Of a stretch of DNA of 64,000 nucleotides, positions 16,313 to 25,321 are shown piece after piece. The notes under the pieces are model-generated. The model was given only the letters and a program-made list of their open reading frames with translations, made no database searches and was not told the origin of the DNA. The stretch is from Methanothrix harundinacea 6Ac (lineage in GTDB: Archaea; Halobacteriota; Methanosarcinia; Methanotrichales; Methanotrichaceae), in contig NC_017527.1 in the NCBI RefSeq assembly GCF_000235565.1, forward strand, positions 434,001 to 498,000, written 5' to 3'. The position numbers and the translations under genes are program-made. Within the stretch, counting starts at the first letter, position 1. Each line of letters begins with the position of its first letter.

Positions 16313-17581
16313 ATGGCAGAAAATATTGAAACCTACGAGCCGCCGGGTGGGCGGTGGATGATAGTAATAGTGGGCCTGATCATCCAGCTATGTCTGGGTG
16401 CCATTTACGCTTACGGCGTCCTGAGAACCCCGCTTTTGAACCACTTCAAGGCCTTAGGGCAGGATCCGACGGCCATGGCCATGACCTGGCCTTTCATCGT
16501 CTTCCTGGCGATGTTTGCCTTAACTATGCCCCTGGCGGGCCCTTACATCCAGAAGGTGGGCCCCACCAAGGTCTGCATGGCGGGAGGGGTGCTCTGCGGC
16601 GTCGGCTGGCTGGCGGCCTCCTTCGCCTCCTCCCCGACGATGCTGATACCCCTTTACGGCGTCATCGGTGGCGTCGGTGTAGGAATCGCCTATGGCGCGC
16701 CGATCTACACCTCTGCCCAGTGGTTCCCCGACAAGCGAGGCCTCGCCGTAGGATTGACGGTGTTGGGCTTCGGCTTCTCGTCGGCCATCATCACTTACGC
16801 CAGCAGGTTCATGCTGGGGAGCGGCTGGGACATAATGAACATCATGCGGACCTTTGGGGTGGCTTTCATCATCATAACCGTGATCCTATCCGTCTTCCTC
16901 AAATGCCCCCCCTCTGGCTGTAAGCCCGGAGGCTGGACCGCACCGCCATCCACCACCGTCACTCGGAAGGTCGACTTCATGAGGAACGAGATGTCCAAGA
17001 CGAAGACCTTCTACGGGCTTTGGCTCTGCTACACCATCGGTGCCCTGGCAGGCCTCACGGCGATAGGGATCGCGGGCCCCGTGGGCCTGGAGGTCTTTGC
17101 CAACGCCGGGATGACGGCGGAGGAGGCGACTAAGTGGACCTTCCTCCTGATCTTGCCCTTCGCCATCTTCAATGGGGCGGGGAGGCCGATCTTCGGAAGT
17201 CTGACGGACAAGCTGACCCCCAGGAATGCGGCGATCCTATCCTATGTCCTCATCCTGGCGGCATGCCTTCTGATATACACCAACTACTCCTCGTTCTACG
17301 CATACGTCGCCAGCTTCGCCATCCTTTGGGGTTGCCTCGGCGGGTGGCTCGCCATAGCGCCGACGGCCACGGCGAGCTTCTTCGGGATGAAGGACAACGC
17401 CAAGAACTACGGCCTCGTCTTCACCGCCTACGGTGCGGGCGCCATCATCGGGGGGATCGTCTCCGCCCAGGCGAAGGACCTCCTGGGGGCCTTCCAGCCC
17501 TTCTTCCTGATCGTGGCAGCCCTGGCGGTCCTGGGCATCGTCGTCGCTTTCGTAATGTTGAAGCCCCCTGAGGCGAAGTGA
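16313..17581 (+). CDS. MFS transporter, OFA (oxalate/formate antiporter) family
   Basis: The 422 residues form 12 hydrophobic helices typical of the major facilitator superfamily. OFA-like features are the start (WMIVIVGLIIQLCLGAIYAY), the repeat GPYIQKVGPTKV after helix 2, and GVGVGIAYGAPIYTSAQWFP in helices 4-5. The family moves small monocarboxylates such as oxalate, formate or related acids. Together with the acetate-permease-type gene and carbonic anhydrase upstream, acetate or another carboxylate is the likely cargo here; this is inference. A strong ribosome site (GGAGGGTG) precedes the ATG. Confidence 0.85.
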   Translation: MAENIETYEPPGGRWMIVIVGLIIQLCLGAIYAYGVLRTPLLNHFKALGQDPTAMAMTWPFIVFLAMFALTMPLAGPYIQKVGPTKVCMAGGVLCGVGWLAASFASSPTMLIPLYGVIGGVGVGIAYGAPIYTSAQWFPDKRGLAVGLTVLGFGFSSAIITYASRFMLGSGWDIMNIMRTFGVAFIIITVILSVFLKCPPSGCKPGGWTAPPSTTVTRKVDFMRNEMSKTKTFYGLWLCYTIGALAGLTAIGIAGPVGLEVFANAGMTAEEATKWTFLLILPFAIFNGAGRPIFGSLTDKLTPRNAAILSYVLILAACLLIYTNYSSFYAYVASFAILWGCLGGWLAIAPTATASFFGMKDNAKNYGLVFTAYGAGAIIGGIVSAQAKDLLGAFQPFFLIVAALAVLGIVVAFVMLKPPEAK

Positions 17582-17818
17582 GGAGGCGGCATTCAAGGGA
17601 ACTGAGGCGATGGTGAGGAGCCATTGGCCGGGTCCCCTGGGAGGGCGGAAGGCACCGCCCTTCCCCCGGCCCACCAATCAAATCCTTTTTTCGATCTCGG
17701 CCTTGATCTGAGGGTTCTTCTATCGGAAAATCCTCTCTTCACGCCCCGGCGGGGCCAGAGATCCTCTCTTTTGGGTTCGCCAAATATATTATATCCTCAT
17801 CAGCCATCTCCTCTCCTC

Positions 17819-18697
17819 ATGTTCAAGCTCGGAGAGTATGAGGAGTCCGAGGCGGCGGAGATAGCGGACTCCCTGAAAGAGGCTGGCGTAAAGGTCGACC
17901 TGAAGCCATCGATATCCGCATCCATGGAGAGCGCCATCTACCTGGAGGGGAGGGAGAGCCAGCTGAGGGAGCGGATCGGTGACTTCGAGGTTTACGATCG
18001 GTACATTGAGGCGCTGAAAACGGTTCTATCCGAGGAGGTGGAGGATGAGGAGCTCGTCGATCGGTACCTTTCGCTGTTGAACCCATCCTGGAATGGGAGG
18101 ATGGAGGATATCTTTGAAGACGTTTCGAAGATTGCAAAAAAGAGTCGAGAATCAACCCCCTCGGGCATCGAAGAGGCATCAGCTATTTTAACAAATCTTC
18201 TGGGTGCGGCGGAGGCGCTCCAGTTTCTGGACGCAGCCCTCGAGCTGAATGAGATCGATGTTCATGGCGGGGCAGGAGGGGAGCTAGGGGACGATCCGCT
18301 CCTCAGGATCCCGGTCGATCCCGACGACTGCGACCCCGAAGACGAGCTGACGAAGTCGATCCTCGCCGTCCGTCTCGAGAAGACGGTCGAGGTCCGCCTC
18401 GACGAGATGACGACCCCCCTGGCCAAGAACGTCGCCGACGAGTTCGCCGAGGAGTTCGCCGAGGAGTACTATAAGATCTGCTCCATAGGCATGATCGTCG
18501 AGAGGGTTCTCGCGCCGCCGGGAGACTCGAATAAGATCGACCTGGACGAGTTCAGGGAGCTCCTCGTCTTCGAAGAGGATATGGAGGGTTTTGTCATGAC
18601 GGTCGACGGGACGGCGGTGGCCGAGGAGATGGCCAGGACCCTCAAGAAGGAAGGGGTGATCAAGTTCAAGGGGGATAAGATCGTCTGGAAGGGGTGA
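17819..18697 (+). CDS. Acidic protein of unknown function, 292 aa
   Basis: An ATG at 17819 after the AT-rich CAAATATATTATATCC begins a 292-residue, acidic, mainly helical protein (many Glu/Asp; MFKLGEYEESEAAEIADSLK start). The first 70 residues contain alternating strand/helix segments that could be a small ferredoxin-like fold. The central and C-terminal parts are helical and end with VIKFKGDKIVWKG. There is no signal peptide, membrane helix or known catalytic motif. I do not recognise the family. The preceding 17582-17818 stretch holds only its promoter region. Confidence 0.6.
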   Translation: MFKLGEYEESEAAEIADSLKEAGVKVDLKPSISASMESAIYLEGRESQLRERIGDFEVYDRYIEALKTVLSEEVEDEELVDRYLSLLNPSWNGRMEDIFEDVSKIAKKSRESTPSGIEEASAILTNLLGAAEALQFLDAALELNEIDVHGGAGGELGDDPLLRIPVDPDDCDPEDELTKSILAVRLEKTVEVRLDEMTTPLAKNVADEFAEEFAEEYYKICSIGMIVERVLAPPGDSNKIDLDEFRELLVFEEDMEGFVMTVDGTAVAEEMARTLKKEGVIKFKGDKIVWKG

Positions 18698-18743
18698 CCA
18701 TCCGCCCCTCGGGTCCGAGGTCCCCCCCTTGAATCCCGAGAGG

Positions 18744-19727
18744 TCAGAGCATCGACCGGCGGATCTCCTCGGGGGTCTTCGGCGAGAGGTGTGCAGGAGG
18801 GACGTCGAAGACGGTTCTGGCGCCGATCGCCCCCTCCTGGTGGAGCCTGTACGCCGCCCGGGCGTAAGCGAGGAGGACGGATGCCGTAAAGGCAGGGTTG
18901 CTATCGAGCTTCAGCCTGAACTCGAGGACGTGCCCCGTGCCGTCGGCGGTCTTCCCCGCCCTCATGACGAACCCGCCGTGGGGCATCCGGTTGTGGGACC
19001 TCTCCATCTCCTCCTGGGAGATGAAGGAGACCTTGGTATCGTAATCGGCGAAGTAGTTGGGCATGCTCCGGATCTTCTCTCTGATCTCCCCCGGGTCCGC
19101 CCCCTCCTCGGCGACGACGTAGCACCTCCGGAGGTGCCTCTCCCTCGTCGAGAGGCTCGGGGCCTCCCCCGACCTCACCCTGGCGACGGTGTCTTCGATG
19201 GGGATGGTGTACTGCCTTGCGTCTCTCACCCCCTCGACCCTCCGGACGGCGTCGGAGTGGCCCTGGCTGACGCCCGGGCCCCAGAAGGTGTAGTCGGTCC
19301 CCTCCGGCAGAACCGCCTCCTCCAGGAGGCGGATCAGGGAGAAGAGCCCCGGGTCCCACCCCGTCGAGACGATCGCCGTCCTCCTCCCCCGGCGGGCGGC
19401 CGAGTCGACGGCGGCGAAGTACTCGGGGATCCGGGGGTGGTTGTCGTAGCTGTCGACGGTGTTGAAGATCGACGCCATGGCGGGGCCCTGGACCGGAAGG
19501 TCGGTGGCCGAGCCGCCGCAGAGGACCGCCACGTCCACCTCGCTGGCGTACCTCTCGGCCTCCTCGATCGACGACGCCATAAGCCCCGGGGTCAGGGTCC
19601 TGATCCCCCGGGGGTCTCTTCTGGTCAGCACCACCGCTGCCATCATGTCGGGGTTCTGCCTCAGGGAGAGCTCGACGGCCCTCCCGACGTTCCCGTATCC
19701 CACGATCCCTATCCTCAACTTCTCCAT
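18744..19727 (-). CDS. ddh: meso-Diaminopimelate D-dehydrogenase
   Basis: The 327 residues start with an NADP-binding Rossmann motif (LRIGIVGYGNVGRAVELSLR) and carry the family marks CGGSATDLPVQGP, NTVDSYDNHPRIPEYF and STGWDPGLFS, which belong to meso-diaminopimelate dehydrogenase (EC 1.4.1.16). It makes meso-DAP in one step from tetrahydrodipicolinate, ammonia and NADPH for lysine synthesis. The enzyme is known mostly from bacteria; archaea more often use the aminotransferase route, so transfer from a bacterium is possible. It stands alone, divergent from the Cys-cluster gene. Confidence 0.85.
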   Translation of the reverse strand: MEKLRIGIVGYGNVGRAVELSLRQNPDMMAAVVLTRRDPRGIRTLTPGLMASSIEEAERYASEVDVAVLCGGSATDLPVQGPAMASIFNTVDSYDNHPRIPEYFAAVDSAARRGRRTAIVSTGWDPGLFSLIRLLEEAVLPEGTDYTFWGPGVSQGHSDAVRRVEGVRDARQYTIPIEDTVARVRSGEAPSLSTRERHLRRCYVVAEEGADPGEIREKIRSMPNYFADYDTKVSFISQEEMERSHNRMPHGGFVMRAGKTADGTGHVLEFRLKLDSNPAFTASVLLAYARAAYRLHQEGAIGARTVFDVPPAHLSPKTPEEIRRSML

Positions 19728-19900
19728 AGCCGCCCTCCCCAGGTCCCCGGGCGGGCTCCTCGGCCCCGCCGAAGTTCTGCCGTCGAGGATAAAGCCTTTT
19801 ACTCCTCGTCGCCAAACCTGGACCGAAGCGACGGTCCCATTCGAGGGAGGCGGCGATCATCATCCCCAAAAAGACCCCCCGAAGCCTCTCGCCCCGGGAG

Positions 19901-20569
19901 ATGCTGGCCGAGGCGAAGAGGCTCTGCCACGGATCCTGCGCCGAGGGCTGCGTCGAGATGAAGCGAGCGGGGCTCCACCTGAAGCTCCTGGAGATGAGGC
20001 CCCACTGGTCGGTTCTGAAACGGGAAGAGCAGGAGAGGACCATCGACCGGGGGGAGACCGAGCCCTTCGACATCGCCATACCCCTCCCCGCCAAAGACCG
20101 GAGGGATCCGGCGGGGACCCGGGGGGGGGCCGACCTCTTCTGGGAGAGGTTCCGATGCACCGGGTGCGGCCTCTGCTGCAAGACCCCGGGGGCGGGGCTC
20201 TACCTCGATCGGGAGGACATGGAGCGGATCTGCCGCCACCTCGGCTGGCCGATGAAGCGGCTTGAGGCCCTCTGCAGGTATGACAGGCAGCTGAAGGCCT
20301 GGGCCCTCCGGCAGCCCTGCCCCTTCTACGACCCCGAAGAAGGTTGCACCATCTATCCAGCCCGGCCTAAGACCTGCACTCGATACCCCCTCCACCCTCC
20401 CCTCAGGGAGGTGCCGTACCATTTGGCCGTCGACGCCTTCTGCCCCGCGGCGAGGAGCTTCGTCAAAGAGACCCTGGGATGGTGGATCGTCTGCGAGACT
20501 AACTGGGCCCGGATCCTGAAGGGGCTGGAGGAGGAAGGGGCGTCGGAGGATGGGGAGGTTGAGGGTTGA
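19901..20569 (+). CDS. YkgJ-type cysteine cluster protein
   Basis: The 222-residue protein contains the CxxCxxCC motif FRCTGCGLCCKTPG near residue 88 and later Cys residues in PCPFYDPEEGCTIYPARPKTCTRYP, the full set of the YkgJ/UPF0153 family. These bind zinc or an Fe-S cluster; the biochemical role is unknown for most members. An extra N-terminal 80 residues with Cys pair (LCHGSCAEGC) is present. The ATG at 19901 is the first standard start in frame; a rarer start upstream cannot be ruled out. Confidence 0.75.
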   Translation: MLAEAKRLCHGSCAEGCVEMKRAGLHLKLLEMRPHWSVLKREEQERTIDRGETEPFDIAIPLPAKDRRDPAGTRGGADLFWERFRCTGCGLCCKTPGAGLYLDREDMERICRHLGWPMKRLEALCRYDRQLKAWALRQPCPFYDPEEGCTIYPARPKTCTRYPLHPPLREVPYHLAVDAFCPAARSFVKETLGWWIVCETNWARILKGLEEEGASEDGEVEG

Positions 20570-20655
20570 GGTCAAGAGGGGTCCGAACCCGCCGAGATCG
20601 ATGGGGCGGATGAATCCCCGGCTGGAAGAAGGAGCCGATGGGCGACATCCGCCCT

Positions 20656-21336
20656 TCAGATCATCTCTTCTGCCACCATATAATCCACGATCTCGCAGAA
20701 CCCCGGCCCGAACTCCTCCCCTGAGACGTAGTCTGCCTTCGCCTTCAGCTCCGGGACTCCGTTTGCTACGGCCGCCCGAAACCCCGCCACCCTGAACATG
20801 GGAAGGTCGCTTATGCTGTCGCCAACGGCCGCCACCTCCTCCTGGGAGAGGCCGAGCCGGTCCATCACCTTCGCGAGGGCGCGCCCCTTGTCCACCTTCC
20901 TGTCCTTTATGTGGACGGCGAAGCCGCTGTCGACGAGATCGGCTTCCAGCCCCCATCCTCGGAGGCGGGATTCGGCCTCCTGGATCTCGAAGTTCGATTC
21001 GACGACGAGGTCGGTGATCCTGTACCTTGAGTCCTTCTTGGCCAGCGGGTAGACCTCTTTTAGGCGACGGTAAGCCTCCTGGCAGATGGCGGGGTCGGAG
21101 AGGAGTTCCATCTCTCCCTCGCCCCAGGATATGACGCCGCCGTTCTCGGCGATGAAGGTCCTGCTCGTCCCCAGGAGGACGGCCGCAGCCCTGGTGAAGC
21201 AGTGGACGTTCCCCGAGACGAGGATGACCGTGGTGCGGGAGTTGAGCCTTCCGACCGCCTCCACCGCCCTGGGGTGCAGAAGCCTTTGATCGTCGGTGAT
21301 GGTGCCGTCGATGTCGAGGGCCAAGGCCCGGATCAA
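20656..21336 (-). CDS. pgp: Phosphoglycolate phosphatase, archaeal type (HAD, Cof-like)
   Basis: The 226 residues hold all four HAD motifs: [12 protein letters not shown] (catalytic Asp8 and Asp10), ILVSGN (motif II), the Lys in VDKGRAL (motif III) and [12 protein letters not shown] (motif IV). Length and the C2 cap match archaeal phosphoglycolate phosphatase. It removes phosphate from 2-phosphoglycolate, a product of DNA repair or oxygen damage. Its start overlaps the end of radA by 4 bases, so the two genes are translated together; a DNA-repair link fits. Confidence 0.85.
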   Translation of the reverse strand: MIRALALDIDGTITDDQRLLHPRAVEAVGRLNSRTTVILVSGNVHCFTRAAAVLLGTSRTFIAENGGVISWGEGEMELLSDPAICQEAYRRLKEVYPLAKKDSRYRITDLVVESNFEIQEAESRLRGWGLEADLVDSGFAVHIKDRKVDKGRALAKVMDRLGLSQEEVAAVGDSISDLPMFRVAGFRAAVANGVPELKAKADYVSGEEFGPGFCEIVDYMVAEEMI

Positions 21337-22313
21337 TCCATCAGCCCCGCAGAGGTGACTGCGAAGACCGCCTCGCCGTCGGGGAGGTTCGGAGAGTCGA
21401 TGAGCCTTGCGATCCTCTTCTCCCCCTTGGACTTCCGGAGGTAGATCCGGAAGGTGGCGGTGTGGCCGACGATGTGGCCACCCACCGGCTTCGTCGGGTC
21501 GCCGAAGAAGGCGTCGGGCTTGGCCATCACCTGGTTTGTCACCAGGACGACGGCGTTGTTGAGGTCTGCAAAGCGCATCAGGGTGTGGAGGTGCTTGTTC
21601 AGCTTCTGCTGCCGGTCGGCCAGGGTCCCCCGGCCGACGTACTCGGCCCGGAAGTGGGCGGTGAGGGAGTCGACGATGAGGAGCCTCGCCGGCTTCCCCG
21701 ACTTCTTCATCTTCTCTGCGAGGTCGAGGGCGCTCTCGGCGAGGAGGATCTGATGGTTGGAGTTGTAGGCCCGAGCGACGTGGATGTTCCTCAAAAATTC
21801 CTCCGGCTCCCGGGGCTTCTCCGGCTCCCCGGAGGGGGGGAGCCCCTCCACCATCTGGGCGATCCTCTCGGGCCTGAAGGTGTTCTCGGTATCGATGATT
21901 ATGACGGAGCCGTTGAGGCCGCCCTCCTCCGCCGGGAGCTGGACGTTCACCGCCACCTGATGGGCCACCTGGGTCTTCCCGGAGCCGAACTCGCCGTACA
22001 CCTCCACGATCGCCTGGGTCTCAAAACCCCCTCCCATCAGGGCGTCGAAGGTCTCGCTCCCCGTCGTCACCTTGCCGACGAGCTTCCTCCTCTCCATCAC
22101 CATATCGCCGGTCTCAAAGCCCCCGATGTCGGCGGCCGCCCTCGCCGAGGCTATGATCTTCGCCGCCGTCGACTCCCCCACGTCGGCACAGGCCGCCAGC
22201 TGCGCCGGCGAGGCGACGGCCAGGGCCTCGACGCTGGCAAACCCCGCCTCCCTCAGCTTCTCCGCCGTGGCCGGACCGACCCCGGAGAGATCCTCGAGTA
22301 ATACTTCAGCCAT
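21333..22313 (-). CDS. radA: DNA repair and recombination protein RadA
   Basis: This is the archaeal RecA/Rad51 recombinase. The 326 residues start with the HhH-containing N-terminal domain ([17 protein letters not shown]), contain Walker A GEFGSGKT at 107-114, Walker [12 protein letters not shown], and the L1/L2 loop region ending [13 protein letters not shown]. Length is typical. It forms filaments on single-stranded DNA and carries out strand exchange. The RPA gene lies 31 bases upstream on the same strand, which suggests joint expression. Confidence 0.96.
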   Translation of the reverse strand: MAEVLLEDLSGVGPATAEKLREAGFASVEALAVASPAQLAACADVGESTAAKIIASARAAADIGGFETGDMVMERRKLVGKVTTGSETFDALMGGGFETQAIVEVYGEFGSGKTQVAHQVAVNVQLPAEEGGLNGSVIIIDTENTFRPERIAQMVEGLPPSGEPEKPREPEEFLRNIHVARAYNSNHQILLAESALDLAEKMKKSGKPARLLIVDSLTAHFRAEYVGRGTLADRQQKLNKHLHTLMRFADLNNAVVLVTNQVMAKPDAFFGDPTKPVGGHIVGHTATFRIYLRKSKGEKRIARLIDSPNLPDGEAVFAVTSAGLMD

Positions 22314-22344
22314 ATTTCACCAATCCTCCATCCACCCTCAGGCC

Positions 22345-23460
22345 TTAACCCCTCTCCTCGGGCGGGGCGAAAGTAACCCTGGTGCTCCACCCACAGCTCA
22401 GCTCCACATCGCCGTTCCACCCCGCCCGAGCCATGCAGTCGACGATATCTATCCTGGAGCCGAGGTCGAGGTCCTCGATCAGCCGGACCTGGTCGTTCCA
22501 GAGGGCGACCCTCACCCGGCCCGTTCCGTCGGAGACGTAGATGTTCGCCACCCTTCCGACGGTCCCGTCGTCCCGCTCGAACTCCCGGACCTCCCCGAGG
22601 CCGGATACGAAGCCGGAGATGCTGCAGATCGATCCGGCGGCGAGGTCCGAGACCTGGGTCATCTTCTCCTGGTACTCGACGGGAACATCGCTCTTTTTCA
22701 CGACCGAGTACCCTCCGGCCTGGACCTCCACCGATCCGTACCTCTCTCGGGAGAGGGCGTTCGTCACCTCCAGGGCGTCGCCCTCGGCGAGGTCGATCTC
22801 CGCCTTCTCGTTCCAGAGGGTGAGCCTTATCTTCCCGGAGCTGTCGCCGAGGATGACGGACCTGACGAGGCCCACGGAGCCGTCCCGCCGGGAGAACTCC
22901 CGGACCGTCCCCGGGTCGAGGACCCTGGCGAGGATGTGGATGTCCCCCATATCCGCCCTCACCTCGGAGATCTTGAGGGGCTCCGTCCGGGTGGTGATCT
23001 CCGCCTCCACCTCCTCGAGGCCGCCCCGGTCCACCGTCACCTCGGTCCCGAAGTACCCCTCCCGGGTGAAGCCCCGGACCCGCAGGGTCTGGTCGAGGTG
23101 GAGCTCCCCGGTGGATACGGGCTCCGCCAGCTCGTCCCAGAGGACGATCCTGACGCTCCCGGTCTCGTCGGCGAGGGTGACGTTGGCGACCCTCCCCACG
23201 CCCCCGCCGCTCCGGGGGAACTCGTGGACCTCAGAGATGGCGACGACCTTTCCGACGAAGGTGACCTTCCCCGTCTCGGGCCTGATCCGGTCGATCTTCA
23301 GCTCCACCTCGCCGAACTCCCGGGCTACGAGCATCGCTGCCGTCCTCCGGTCGCAGAGCTCCCCCATCAGCTCGACCTTCTCTCCGACCCTCTCCTCGAA
23401 CTCCTCGGGGGAGATCATATCCTTGATCTGCTCGTAGACCTCCCCGATCTCCTGGTCCAT
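22345..23460 (-). CDS. rpa: Replication protein A, three OB folds
   Basis: The 371 residues carry three OB folds in a row, each shown by the same pattern: residues about 60-140 (GRVANVTLADETGSVRIVLW), 165-250 (LVRSVILGDSSGKIRLTLWN) and 275-360 (GRVANIYVSDGTGRVRVALW). No zinc finger is seen. It binds single-stranded DNA in replication, repair and recombination. The gene lies between atwA and radA on one strand with short gaps (12 and 31 bases), so it is likely in one operon with radA. Confidence 0.9.
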   Translation of the reverse strand: MDQEIGEVYEQIKDMISPEEFEERVGEKVELMGELCDRRTAAMLVAREFGEVELKIDRIRPETGKVTFVGKVVAISEVHEFPRSGGGVGRVANVTLADETGSVRIVLWDELAEPVSTGELHLDQTLRVRGFTREGYFGTEVTVDRGGLEEVEAEITTRTEPLKISEVRADMGDIHILARVLDPGTVREFSRRDGSVGLVRSVILGDSSGKIRLTLWNEKAEIDLAEGDALEVTNALSRERYGSVEVQAGGYSVVKKSDVPVEYQEKMTQVSDLAAGSICSISGFVSGLGEVREFERDDGTVGRVANIYVSDGTGRVRVALWNDQVRLIEDLDLGSRIDIVDCMARAGWNGDVELSCGWSTRVTFAPPEERG

Positions 23461-23472
23461 GCCGCTCCCCCT

Positions 23473-25203
23473 TCAGGCCTTCTCCGCCGGAGCCTTCGTC
23501 TCGGGATTGACCCTCAGGTAGGAGGCGTCGCAACGGGAGACGAAGAGGTCGCAGACCTCCTCCGGGTCGCCGTCGGCGAGGACGGCTCCATTCTCGAAGA
23601 GGATCGCCCGGTGGGATATCTCCCGGACGAAGTCGACGTGATGGCTGACGAGGAGGATGGTGGTGTTGAACTCGGCGTTGATCCTCTTGATGGCGTTGGC
23701 CACCCCCCGGAGGGTGATGGGATCGATGTCCCCGAAGGGCTCGTCGAGGATGAGGATCCCGGGCTTCGAGGCCATCAGGAGGGCGATGGAGACCCTCACC
23801 TTCTCGCCGCCGCTGAGCTGATGGGGATACTTCTCCAGGATAGAGGGGTCGAGGTCCAGGACCTTGAAGACCGGCTCCGCGTACCTCCTCGCCTCCGTCT
23901 CCGGAAACCGCGGGAAGAGCTCCTCGAAGATCTCCCTCGTCAGACCCAGCTTGTCCAGAACCGTCTTAGCCTCTTCCTCCGTCATGTCGGTGAGGGTGTA
24001 GATGACGTCCAGGATCTTGTCGCTGATCCCCATCTCCTCCGCCACCTTCCGGGCGTAGTCGATGACGTCCTGCCCCTTCACCCCGAGCTTGTAGGCGATC
24101 TGCTCCAGGACCGTCTCCCTCGGGAAGAGGGCGAACTCCTGGTACATTATCCCAATGTTCCTCCGGACCCCCATCCTCTCCCGGGAGTACTCCACCATGT
24201 CCACCCAGCCATCTCCGAGCCTGTAGAAGACGGAGCCCTCGTCCGGGCGGGCGATCCCCTGGATGATCTTGAGGAGGGTCGTCTTCCCTCCGCCGCTCGA
24301 CCCGATGAGGGAGGTGATCTCCCCCTCTCTGATCTCCAGGTTCAGGTCCTCGATCCTGAGAACCTCGCCGGTCCCGACGAGGTAGTTCCTCTTGTGAAGG
24401 CCCACAATCCTGATGGCGGGCAGGGCCTGGGGGCGGGGGACTAGGGGCTCGGCGTCGCCGAGGAGGGATAAGAACCTTCTCAGCACCTCCTCCGGCTCCC
24501 CCTCGTCCAGGATCTCCCCCTTATCCAGCCAGATCATTCTATCGGCCAGGTATCTGTGGACCTCGGGGAGGTGGGATACGACGATGGTGGTGATCCCCAG
24601 CTCCCGGTTCACGTTCTTGATGGCGTCGAGGACCTCCTGCTTCGTCGCCGGGCAGGCCATGGTGGCAGGCTCGTCCAGGAGGAGGAGCTTCGGCTTTTTG
24701 GCGAGCTGCCTTGCGATCAGAAGCCTCTGCTTCTCGCCGCCGCTGAGGATCGTGGCGAGGTGCTTCGCCTTCTTATCGAGGCCGACGAGCTTCAGGTAAT
24801 CCATCGCCTCTTCCATCACCGCCTCGTATTCGAGGTCGTACTCCGTCGGGATCGTCTCGTAGCCGGTTATGCGGGAGTAGACCCGGCGTGCGACGTTCTT
24901 GATGGCGGGCTCGGTCCAGAGGCCGAAGTCCCTCTGAAGATGGATGGCGGTGACCTGCCTCTGGCGGTGGACCAGATCAGGCCCCGAGTTGGGGACGATC
25001 TCGAGGCCGTCGATCTCGATCTTCCCGGAGTCGAAGGTCTCGATGCCGCGGAGGATCTTCAAGAGGGTGCTCTTGCCTCCTCCGCTCTTTCCCACGATCC
25101 CCAGGATCTCCCCCTCTTCGGCGGTGAAGCTCACCCCCTTCAGGGCCTCAACCTGGCGGTCTTTCAGCTGGTAGACTTTGGATAGGTTCTCAACCTGGAG
25201 CAA
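23473..25203 (-). CDS. atwA: Methyl-coenzyme M reductase activation component A2 (AtwA)
   Basis: The 576 residues hold two ABC ATPase units in tandem without membrane segments. The first has Walker A GKSGGGKST near residue 38 and signature LSGGEKQRL; the second has GSSGGGKTTLLKI near residue 308 and QLSGGEKVRVSIAL. This layout is that of component A2, which supplies ATP-driven activation of methyl-coenzyme M reductase by reducing its nickel cofactor F430. It lies just upstream of rpa, far from the mcr operon that begins at the right end of the window. Length is normal. Confidence 0.93.
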   Translation of the reverse strand: MLQVENLSKVYQLKDRQVEALKGVSFTAEEGEILGIVGKSGGGKSTLLKILRGIETFDSGKIEIDGLEIVPNSGPDLVHRQRQVTAIHLQRDFGLWTEPAIKNVARRVYSRITGYETIPTEYDLEYEAVMEEAMDYLKLVGLDKKAKHLATILSGGEKQRLLIARQLAKKPKLLLLDEPATMACPATKQEVLDAIKNVNRELGITTIVVSHLPEVHRYLADRMIWLDKGEILDEGEPEEVLRRFLSLLGDAEPLVPRPQALPAIRIVGLHKRNYLVGTGEVLRIEDLNLEIREGEITSLIGSSGGGKTTLLKIIQGIARPDEGSVFYRLGDGWVDMVEYSRERMGVRRNIGIMYQEFALFPRETVLEQIAYKLGVKGQDVIDYARKVAEEMGISDKILDVIYTLTDMTEEEAKTVLDKLGLTREIFEELFPRFPETEARRYAEPVFKVLDLDPSILEKYPHQLSGGEKVRVSIALLMASKPGILILDEPFGDIDPITLRGVANAIKRINAEFNTTILLVSHHVDFVREISHRAILFENGAVLADGDPEEVCDLFVSRCDASYLRVNPETKAPAEKA

Positions 25204-25321
25204 TATAAGGACCTCCTCAATATTTCATTCTTTCAAATGTATAATCGATCTTCCATTCTGATCCGACCGGCCCCATGCCTCCGTTTCCGGAGGCTCCGGG
25301 CCGCCCGCTGATCCGGCGGGG

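Noticed and set aside
22072-24444. A 790-codon open frame on the plus strand opposite rpa and atwA
   Set aside because: Its Pro/Asp/Leu-rich composition is the mirror of GC-rich codons of the two real minus-strand genes; it has no motif and crosses gene boundaries.
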